6,288 bases of DNA, from contig JACPSF010000333.1 of assembly GCA_016193385.1 (NCBI GenBank), positions 1 to 6,288 on the forward strand, given 5' to 3'. The notes under the pieces are model-generated. The model was not told where the DNA came from. It searched no databases and saw nothing but the letters and a program-made list of their open reading frames with translations. Within the stretch, counting starts at the first letter, position 1. Every line of letters starts with the position of its first letter. Positions 1 through 5,216 of the stretch are shown here, in pieces. Position numbers and translations under genes: made by a program. This DNA is from Deltaproteobacteria bacterium. Its GTDB lineage: Bacteria > Desulfobacterota_B > Binatia > UBA9968.

Positions 1-122
1 AGTATGCGGATCGCATCGTGGGGCTGAGAGAAGGTCGGGTCTATTTTGATGCTCCCACCGTGCAGTGGACCGAGGAGATGATGGAAAAAATCTATGAGGG
101 ATCCGGGTCGGACCTGGTTTGA
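1..122 (+). CDS. phnC: Phosphonate ABC transporter ATP-binding protein, C-terminal end (partial)
   Basis: This is the last 39 codons of a gene that begins left of the window; the first complete codon starts at base 3 and the TGA is at 120-122. The tail reads YADRIVGLREGRVYFDAP, followed by a segment with TEEMMEKIYEG. This matches the end of PhnC-type ABC ATPases, where the strand-turn 'ADRI(V/I)GLR.GR..FDG.P' follows the H-loop and is followed by 'LT...L..IY'. Walker A, signature and Walker B lie outside the window, so the family call rests on this tail and on the phnE permease at 1274-2221. PhnC would sit on the cytoplasmic face and hydrolyse ATP to drive import of phosphonates or related phosphorus compounds through PhnE. 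The stop is only 3 bases from the stop of the convergent phosphoesterase gene, so no dedicated terminator fits between them. A generic ABC ATPase cannot be excluded from the tail alone. Confidence 0.82.
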   Translation, partial: YADRIVGLREGRVYFDAPTVQWTEEMMEKIYEGSGSDLV

Positions 123-125
123 TCT

Positions 126-1115
126 TTACGGCGTCGGAGGCTCATCCGGGAGACTGGCGGTGAAGTAACGCGGTTCGATCTTGAAAAAATCGGGCCCGCG
201 CCGGTCGATAGTGACCTTAACCCAGTTCATGTGCGGGCTACCAAAGCTCTCCAGGCGAGTGAAATTTTCGACCGTGCGGCCATGATCCCGCAGGCGCAGC
301 GGATGATCCACGCGGAAGGTGTGGGTGTCGCCGTGGATCAGCAAGACGGGCTTCTTAAAGGCTGCCACTTCCCGTTCGAGCTCGAGTAAGAAGGAGCGAA
401 GGCCGCTCTTCTCGCCATGTCGCTTTTCGAAGTAGGGGTTGGCGTGCATGATCAGGACCACGCCGTCCAGCTTTTCGCTTCTGGCGAGGGCAAAGGCCTC
501 TCTCATCCAGCGAAGGGTTGCGTCGATGCGCTCCCGATATTCTGCGTCGTCCGCCGGCGTCCGCCCGAGATTGTTATTGGAGCCGACAATGTGGAGGGTG
601 GAAAACACCGTGCCGCCCGCGATCCAACGGGCGTTCTCGCGAAACTTTCCGTGGGCCGGAGTAAGGCTCTGGCGGGTAAGCGGTATGGTTTTCCGCCCGA
701 GACTTTCCTCGCCTGGAAAGAAAATTTCGCGCAGCCTGCTGAGCCTTTCCGATGGGTCATACCCTCCCAGCCCCCACCGGTGGCAGTCGGTCCATTCGTT
801 GTCTCCCGGGGTGTAGATCAAGGGGCGCTGGAAAAGGTCGAACCACTCCCTTACCCGCAGGAACACTTCGTCCGAGCACGGGGTGGTGCCGCCGTTTTTG
901 AAGTCGCCGATGTGGACCACGAGGCTGATTCCCGGATCGCGGTTGATGTCTTCGATAAGGGCGGGAAAATTGGCTTCTTCCCGAGCAGTGTAGGGGGCAT
1001 CTCCTATCACAGCCAGAGAGAGCGGCGAGAGGCTTGGCTGAGCCTCCAACTGGGAAGCGGTGAACCACAAGGCGAGCAGAATGAGACAGAAAAGGGGTGT
1101 CTTGTGCATGGGCAT
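126..1115 (-). CDS. Secreted calcineurin-like metallophosphoesterase
   Basis: This gene probably encodes an exported metal-dependent phosphoesterase of the calcineurin-like superfamily. Residues are numbered here from the TTG at 1142; the preferred ATG is residue 10. A signal peptide is visible: a basic MHK start, a hydrophobic run FCLILLALWF, and a possible cleavage after SQLEA (about residue 34). Metal-site blocks follow in the usual order: IGDAPY (D48), HIGD (D80), PGDNEW (N115), MHANP (H233), HGDTH (270-274) and GSPH (H304). The usual D-x-H first block appears as D-x-P. The substrate cannot be read from sequence. ATG at 1113-1115 is preferred because it directly precedes the signal peptide and lies about 36 bases after a candidate promoter's expected start. 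TTG at 1140-1142, with GGAG six bases upstream, is a real alternative and would add nine residues. The gene sits antisense between phnC and phnE, ending 3 bases from phnC. The superfamily call is good and the physiological role is unknown. Confidence 0.83.
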   Translation of the reverse strand: MPMHKTPLFCLILLALWFTASQLEAQPSLSPLSLAVIGDAPYTAREEANFPALIEDINRDPGISLVVHIGDFKNGGTTPCSDEVFLRVREWFDLFQRPLIYTPGDNEWTDCHRWGLGGYDPSERLSRLREIFFPGEESLGRKTIPLTRQSLTPAHGKFRENARWIAGGTVFSTLHIVGSNNNLGRTPADDAEYRERIDATLRWMREAFALARSEKLDGVVLIMHANPYFEKRHGEKSGLRSFLLELEREVAAFKKPVLLIHGDTHTFRVDHPLRLRDHGRTVENFTRLESFGSPHMNWVKVTIDRRGPDFFKIEPRYFTASLPDEPPTP

Positions 1116-1158
1116 GGACAATATCTCTCGCAGACCAGGCAACGGTTACTCCAACCAA

Positions 1159-1187
1159 AAACTAAGCCATAGGAGCGGCCTCGTCAA
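1159..1187 (-). promoter_or_regulatory. Candidate sigma-70 promoter for the metallophosphoesterase
   Basis: On the minus strand a TTGACG -35 (1182-1187) is followed by exactly 17 bases and TAGTTT (1159-1164). The -35 is strong (five of six consensus bases), while the -10 is weak (three of six). Transcription would begin near 1152, about 36 bases before the ATG at 1115 but only about 9 before the TTG at 1142, which is one reason to favour the ATG. An inverted repeat at 1186-1201 overlaps the -35. The call comes from motif inspection only. Confidence 0.35.
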
Positions 1188-1201
1188 CCGTGAGGGCGGT
1201 T
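1186..1201. repeat. Inverted repeat (possible operator) in the divergent control region
   Basis: AACCG (1186-1190) and CGGTT (1197-1201) form a perfect 5-base inverted repeat around a 6-base spacer. It overlaps the -35 proposed for the minus-strand phosphoesterase gene. A further ACGGTT at 1142-1147 is the reverse complement of AACCGT at 1186-1191, giving three related half-sites in the gap. No obvious PHO box was seen here. It could be an operator, or chance in a short GC-rich region. Confidence 0.25.
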
Positions 1202-1258
1202 CTCAGAACAGGCGCGCCGGCCGTGCGATAGCGACGATTCAAAAACACCATAGGATTG

Positions 1259-1264
1259 AGGAGG
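1259..1264 (+). promoter_or_regulatory. Ribosome binding site that fixes the phnE start
   Basis: AGGAGG at 1259-1264 is a full anti-Shine-Dalgarno match, nine bases ahead of TTG at 1274-1276. An in-frame TTG at 1256 overlaps the start of this site and would translate through it, so 1274 is the better start. Confidence 0.75.
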
Positions 1265-1273
1265 GAAATAACC

Positions 1274-2221
1274 TTGGCACAACCGCCTGAACCCAAATCG
1301 AACAGAATCGAGCAAGACATTTTGGATGAGATCGCGCCGCCGCCGAAAAAAGGGCTGCGTTTTTTCCTTTTGCTGGCGGTTTTTCTTCTGGTCCTGGGGT
1401 GGGCCTTTGAGGGCGCCAAGCTCAGGCCCGGAGAGCTGTTTTATGGGATACCGGAAATCGGAATCACAATCAGGCGAATGCTGCCTCCGGATTTCACCAA
1501 GGTTACCGATCGGGGGAGCTACTATTTCCCCGAGAACCTTTCCCCTGCTGAGTTGCTTCTTCCCCTTTTGCTCTCGGCAGAAAAAGGCAGGATCAAAGAC
1601 AGATGGTGGGACAATACCTTCCCCCAGACGATCGTAGGGGCGACGATCGAGACCGTCCAGATGGCGCTGGCGGGAACATTTTTGGCTCTTCTGGTGGCGT
1701 TTCCGGTTGGCTTTCTTGCCGCGCGAAACACTACACCGCATCCGCTGGTTTATTATGGCACGCGCCTCGCCTTGAATTTTCTACGCACCGTCCCCGATCT
1801 TGCCCTGGGGCTTGTCTTTGTGGCCGCCGTAGGTCTCGGTGCCTTCGCCGGCACGCTGGCGCTTTTTGTCCACACGACCACGGTGCTGGGGAAGCTTCTT
1901 TCGGAATCCGTCGAGAACATCGATGAAGGGGTGGTCGAGGCGATCCGGGCCACGGGGGCCAGCTACGGGCAAGTACTCACCTTCGCTGTGCTGCCGCAGA
2001 TCTTGCCGGATCTGATTTCTTTTACCCTCTACCGTTTGGAGACCAATATCCGAGCCGCGTCGGTTCTCGGTTTGATCGGCGCGGGAGGCATCGGGTATCT
2101 GATGAATACGAGCTTTAGGACGTTTCAGTATCAGGAAGCTTCGGCCATCGTCCTGGTCCTGATTGTTCTTGTCATGGTGGTGGATTATGCCAGCTACCGC
2201 CTGAGACAATTGGTAGTTTAA
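1274..2221 (+). CDS. phnE: Phosphonate ABC transporter permease PhnE
   Basis: This is the inner-membrane permease of a phosphonate-type ABC importer and would work with PhnC (partial gene at the left edge) and a PhnD binding protein not seen here. The 315-residue product has a charged cytoplasmic N-terminus and a first membrane helix at about 29-46. A long external loop (about 47-125) follows, then the transport domain with hydrophobic segments near 129-150, 173-200, 243-255 and 289-308. The ABC-permease EAA coupling loop is clear as EAIRATGASYGQVLTFAVLPQ-like sequence at 222-242, written here only as its key residues E222, A223, G228 and P241. The family's RAASVLGLIGAGGIGYL stretch follows at 260-276. 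The start is TTG with a strong ribosome site. The product is slightly longer than many PhnE proteins because of the extra loop between the first two helices. It is separated from phnC by an opposite-strand gene, so it probably needs its own promoter or read-through; I found no convincing promoter just upstream. The ligand could be phosphonate, phosphite or phosphate ester. Confidence 0.9.
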   Translation: MAQPPEPKSNRIEQDILDEIAPPPKKGLRFFLLLAVFLLVLGWAFEGAKLRPGELFYGIPEIGITIRRMLPPDFTKVTDRGSYYFPENLSPAELLLPLLLSAEKGRIKDRWWDNTFPQTIVGATIETVQMALAGTFLALLVAFPVGFLAARNTTPHPLVYYGTRLALNFLRTVPDLALGLVFVAAVGLGAFAGTLALFVHTTTVLGKLLSESVENIDEGVVEAIRATGASYGQVLTFAVLPQILPDLISFTLYRLETNIRAASVLGLIGAGGIGYLMNTSFRTFQYQEASAIVLVLIVLVMVVDYASYRLRQLVV

Positions 2222-2222
2222 A

Positions 2223-2250
2223 TGGACAATTTTTCCCCCGTTGTGGTAAT
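2223..2250 (+). promoter_or_regulatory. Candidate promoter for nadK-recN
   Basis: In the 54-base gap after phnE, TGGACA (2223-2228) is followed by 16 bases and GGTAAT (2245-2250), with a TG one base before the -10 as in extended -10 promoters. This would start a transcript with a leader of about 20 bases before nadK and allow nadK-recN expression independent of the phn genes. TAATGT at 2247-2252 with an 18-base spacer is an alternative -10. No factor-independent terminator for phnE is evident, so read-through is also possible. Confidence 0.35.
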
Positions 2251-2275
2251 GTCACGCCTTGGATTGGGATAGGCG

Positions 2276-3127
2276 ATGATGCGCACGATCGGTCTGGTGG
2301 TGAAATACGAGGAGCCCAAGGCGACGGAGATCGCAAGCTGGCTCGTCCCTTGGCTGAAGGAAAAAAAGAAGCAGGTTCTCGTGGAAGCGGGCGTGGGGCG
2401 CGTCGGTGGCAGATCCTGCAGCAAGAAGGAGATGGCCCGGAAGACTGACCTGATCATCGTGCTTGGAGGGGATGGCACGCTGCTGAGCGTGGCCCGTTTG
2501 GTGGAGCGGCCTGAGATTCCGATTCTCGGCGTGAACATGGGCGGCCTGGGCTTTATCACCGAGGTGGCAGTCGATGAGCTGGAGTCGGTTTTGACGCGGG
2601 TCCTCGTGGGGGACTACTCGGTCGAAAAAAGGATGACACTCGAGATCCGGGTTTTCGGCAAAAAGGGACCGCCTAAGAGATTTCGGGTTTTGAACGACGG
2701 TGTGATTACGAAAGGGGCGCGCTCGAAAATCATTAGCCTCGAAACTTACGTGGGAAAAGAATATCTCTGCACGTATCGTGCCGACGGGCTGATTATCTCT
2801 ACTCCGACGGGCTCGACCGCCTATTCGTTGGCTGCCGGCGGGCCGATCATTTTTCCTTCCCTCGGGGCTATCGTTTTGTGCCCGATCTGTCCGCACATGC
2901 TGACCAATCGGCCCATCGTTGTTTCGAGCAAGGCCACGATCCGGGTGACTCTGCGCTCAGCGGGAGATACGGTCGTGTTAAGCCCTGACGGGCAGCAAGG
3001 CGTGCTTCTGAACGACGGTGACATCGTCGAGGCTCGCGATTATGGTGTGCCGGTATCGCTAGTGAAGGCTCCTTCCCGCAGTTACTTTGAGGTTCTGCGG
3101 AGCAAACTTAAATGGGGCGAGAGGTGA
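2276..3127 (+). CDS. nadK: NAD kinase
   Basis: NAD kinase phosphorylates the 2'-hydroxyl of the adenosine ribose of NAD to make NADP and is normally the cell's only route to NADP. The 283-residue length is typical. The family blocks appear in order: an N-terminal RTIGLVVK strand, the GGDGTLL loop at 64-70 with catalytic D66, ILGVNMGGLGFITE at 83-96, VLNDGVITKG at 138-147 (the 'NE/ND' substrate loop), and DGLIISTPTGSTAYSLAAGGP at about 170-190. The C-terminal beta domain holds NRPIVV (211-216) and LSPDGQ (235-240). Where many homologues read GPI.HPS, this one has GPIIFPS. Two ATG codons in tandem (2276 and 2279) could start it; the ribosome site is weak, the best being GGGAT just upstream. It lies 54 bases after phnE and 12 bases before recN, and nadK-recN is a common pairing in bacteria. 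Confidence 0.96.
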   Translation: MMRTIGLVVKYEEPKATEIASWLVPWLKEKKKQVLVEAGVGRVGGRSCSKKEMARKTDLIIVLGGDGTLLSVARLVERPEIPILGVNMGGLGFITEVAVDELESVLTRVLVGDYSVEKRMTLEIRVFGKKGPPKRFRVLNDGVITKGARSKIISLETYVGKEYLCTYRADGLIISTPTGSTAYSLAAGGPIIFPSLGAIVLCPICPHMLTNRPIVVSSKATIRVTLRSAGDTVVLSPDGQQGVLLNDGDIVEARDYGVPVSLVKAPSRSYFEVLRSKLKWGER

Positions 3128-3139
3128 GCGGGGTCAGCC

Positions 3140-4840
3140 ATGCTGCGGGAACTGCGGATCAAAAACTTCGCCGTTATTGAGGAGCTTTCCCTGGGACTCG
3201 GCACGGGCCTTAACGTCCTAACGGGAGAGACCGGAGCGGGGAAGACCATTGTTCTGAACGCTCTCGGCCTTCTTTCGGGAGGTCGGGTTTCCGCCGACAT
3301 CATTCGCCATGGGGAAGACGAGGCCAGCGTCGAGGCGCTTTTTTCACCTCTGTCGGCGGCACTTCGGGAGAAAATCAGGGAGGGCGGATACGACGACGAG
3401 GAGGAGCTGGTGGTTCGAAGAATTATCAGCCAGACGGGAAGAAACCGGGCCTATCTGAATGGCAGCCTGTGTCCAGCTAGTTTGCTTTCGGAGGTCGGGG
3501 CTCATCTCATCCACATTTATGGGCAGCATGAGCACCATGCGCTACTCAAGCCCGAGGCCCACTTGTCTCTTCTGGACGCCTATGGGGGGCTTGGGGAGAA
3601 GGTCGAAGAGATGAAAAAGAGGCGCGGGGCCCTCGGGCATGCTTGGGAGTGGTTGAGCGAGGCCAGGGAAAAAGTCCTGAGACGAAAACAGGAGGAAGAA
3701 TTGCTAAAAGCTCAGGCTGACGAAATCTCGCAGGCAAACTTACGTTCAGGAGAAGAGGAGGAGCTAAGAGAGAGAAAAAATATTTTGCTCCACGCGGAAA
3801 AACTTTACCGCGGTTGCAAGGAGGGGGAAGAGATTCTCTATGAGGGTGACCATGCGCTCGCGGGTCGTCTGGGACGCTATGCGCTTCGGCTTCGGGAGCT
3901 GGCCAACATCGACGGGAGCCTCAGCGGCGCGGTCGACCTTCTCGAGTCGGCGCTGGCGCAGCTCGAAGAGGCCACCTCGGCCCTTCGGCACTATACGAGC
4001 CGGGTCCAGTTCGATCCCGGCGCGTTGGAGCAGCTCGAGGACAGGCTTGCGCAGCTCAACCGGCTGAAGCGCAAATATAACGCGTCCATCGAGGAGATTT
4101 TGAAGCTTGGGGCGCAGGCCGCGGAGGGACTTGAGTCTCTGGATCGCCAGGAGGAGAAGCTTCCGCTCCTAGAGAAAGCCTTCGAATCAAGCCGCCAGTC
4201 TGCCTGGGAGACGGCTGAGTCCCTGTCCCAGGAGCGCAAGCGCGACGCCAAAAAATTCAAGCGAGAGATGGAGAAAGAACTAGCGAGCCTCGGCGTGCCT
4301 CGCACCATCTTTGAAGTGCGTTTTCTAGAGGAAGAGGGCAAGCGGGATGATCCTCCGTTTCTGGTGGGCGGGAAGCGAATGACAGAGAACGGAATCGATC
4401 AGATCGAATTTTATTTTTCGCCCAACCCGGGTGAGGCCGTAAAGCCGCTCGCGAAGATCGCTTCCGGAGGGGAGCTTTCCCGGCTCATGCTAGCGATCAA
4501 GTCTCTGGTCCTGACTCAGGGAGAGATTCCAACCCTGCTCTTCGACGAAGTAGACGCCGGCATCGGCGGAGCCGTTGCGGAGATCGTGGGGAAAAAACTC
4601 AAAAAAGTCGCCTCCTCCCAGCAGGTCATTTGTGTCACCCACCTCCCTCAAATCGCCGCCTTGGCCGATCTCCACTATGCGGTCCGAAAAGAGGTCGTGA
4701 AGGGCCGGACCTTTACCGAGGTCAAAAAATTAAGCGAAAAGGAAAGAGTCGGAGAGATCGCGCGTATGCTGGGAGGGGTAAAGATGACGGAAAAGACGAT
4801 ACAGCACGCCGAAGAAATGGTGAAGGGGAGCGGAGACTGA
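3140..4840 (+). CDS. recN: DNA repair ATPase RecN
   Basis: RecN is an SMC-like ATPase recruited to double-strand breaks, where it helps RecA-dependent recombinational repair. The 566-residue length is normal. The N-terminal ATPase half has LRELRIKNFAVIEE, Walker A GETGAGKT (29-36) and GQHEHH (128-133). Charged, heptad-rich stretches at about 150-225 and 270-400 should form the short antiparallel coiled coil. The C-terminal half carries the ABC signature ASGGELSRLMLAIK from about residue 441 and Walker B LLFDEVDAGIGG with D469 and E470, followed by CVTHLPQIAA. All active-site elements are present, so the protein looks functional. The gene starts 12 bases after nadK, implying co-transcription. 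The ribosome site before the ATG is modest. I see no SOS (LexA) box of the E. coli type upstream, so damage control is not evident here. The TGA lies 19 bases from the 3' end of the convergent tRNA-Ala gene. Confidence 0.97.
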   Translation: MLRELRIKNFAVIEELSLGLGTGLNVLTGETGAGKTIVLNALGLLSGGRVSADIIRHGEDEASVEALFSPLSAALREKIREGGYDDEEELVVRRIISQTGRNRAYLNGSLCPASLLSEVGAHLIHIYGQHEHHALLKPEAHLSLLDAYGGLGEKVEEMKKRRGALGHAWEWLSEAREKVLRRKQEEELLKAQADEISQANLRSGEEEELRERKNILLHAEKLYRGCKEGEEILYEGDHALAGRLGRYALRLRELANIDGSLSGAVDLLESALAQLEEATSALRHYTSRVQFDPGALEQLEDRLAQLNRLKRKYNASIEEILKLGAQAAEGLESLDRQEEKLPLLEKAFESSRQSAWETAESLSQERKRDAKKFKREMEKELASLGVPRTIFEVRFLEEEGKRDDPPFLVGGKRMTENGIDQIEFYFSPNPGEAVKPLAKIASGGELSRLMLAIKSLVLTQGEIPTLLFDEVDAGIGGAVAEIVGKKLKKVASSQQVICVTHLPQIAALADLHYAVRKEVVKGRTFTEVKKLSEKERVGEIARMLGGVKMTEKTIQHAEEMVKGSGD

Positions 4841-4859
4841 AACCGGCCGCAAAAAGATT

Positions 4860-4935
<76 letters not shown>

Positions 4936-4961
4936 ACCTAGCCTGGCGACTGAGCACCCAA

Positions 4962-4975
4962 GCCCGCTGACGGGC
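4962..4975. repeat. Small hairpin in the tRNA-Ala leader
   Basis: GCCCG (4962-4966), a CTGA tetraloop and CGGGC (4971-4975) form a perfect 5-base-pair hairpin. It lies 26 bases upstream of the tRNA 5' end, within the presumed leader of the minus-strand transcript, where it might affect RNase processing. It has no T-run and is not a terminator. Confidence 0.35.
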
Positions 4976-5004
4976 GAATAACGGCTCAGCCCGTGACCTC
5001 GTCC

Positions 5005-5033
5005 AATATCCTGAACTGACCCCAAAAAGTCAA
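5005..5033 (-). promoter_or_regulatory. Sigma-70-like promoter for tRNA-Ala
   Basis: On the minus strand TTGACT (5028-5033) is followed by exactly 17 bases and GATATT (5005-5010): five of six and four of six consensus bases at ideal spacing. The bases after the -10 are GC-rich, as in many stable-RNA promoters. Transcription would start near 4998, giving a leader of about 63 bases before the tRNA. The promoter lies just upstream of, and points away from, the microprotein gene's ribosome site at 5039. Confidence 0.55.
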
Positions 5034-5038
5034 ATCCG

Positions 5039-5045
5039 AAGGAGG
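5039..5045 (+). promoter_or_regulatory. Strong ribosome binding site for the 40-residue ORF
   Basis: AAGGAGG at 5039-5045 is a near-complete Shine-Dalgarno sequence, eight bases from the ATG at 5054. It is one of the best ribosome sites in the window and is the main reason to accept so short a gene. Confidence 0.7.
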
Positions 5046-5053
5046 ATGATTTT

Positions 5054-5176
5054 ATGGATGCTGTTGGCTGGATCTTTTTAATTGCCCTGATTTTGGTTCT
5101 CGCTGGCTACGCCTACCACAAGGGAACCTACAATCCCTTCAAGGCCCTTTGGGATGATCTAAGAAAGTCCCGCTAG
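5054..5176 (+). CDS. Putative 40-residue single-pass membrane microprotein
   Basis: I do not recognise a family. The ORF starts at ATG 5054 behind a strong, well-spaced ribosome site and ends at TAG 5174-5176. The product begins MDAVGWIFLIALILVLAGYA, with one hydrophobic segment at about residues 5-20. It then turns polar and aromatic (YHKGTYNPFKALWDD) and ends basic (LRKSR). By the positive-inside rule the tail would face the cytoplasm. The length and layout recall small accessory subunits or regulators of larger membrane complexes, but nothing in the sequence names a partner. It lies between a divergent tRNA-Ala gene and the probable end of an IS element. No convincing plus-strand promoter was found. 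It could be a conserved small protein missed by gene callers because of its size, or a chance ORF; the ribosome site and sensible membrane topology argue for the former. Confidence 0.6.
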   Translation: MDAVGWIFLIALILVLAGYAYHKGTYNPFKALWDDLRKSR

Positions 5177-5216
5177 GCTTCAATTCTGTACCTCTGAGAC
5201 CGCGCCTTGCGTCTAG

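Noticed and set aside
417..1172. 251-codon plus-strand ORF
   Set aside because: It lies antisense over the metallophosphoesterase, whose motifs and signal peptide are clear; the plus-strand product has no recognisable domain and no good ribosome site.
1256..1273. Upstream TTG at 1256 as the phnE start
   Set aside because: It would place the AGGAGG ribosome site inside the coding sequence; TTG at 1274 has ideal spacing.
1184..1741. 185-codon minus-strand ORF
   Set aside because: It overlaps phnE antisense and the divergent control region, with low-complexity basic composition and no domain.
2252..2896. 214-codon minus-strand ORF
   Set aside because: It is antisense to nadK, which has all NAD kinase motifs; the product is rich in Arg, His and Pro, as expected of a GC-driven shadow frame.
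4841..4859. Possible recN terminator (CCGGCCG followed by AAAAAG)
   Set aside because: There is no hairpin followed by a T-run on the plus strand; the A-run is more consistent with a T-run after the tRNA on the minus strand.
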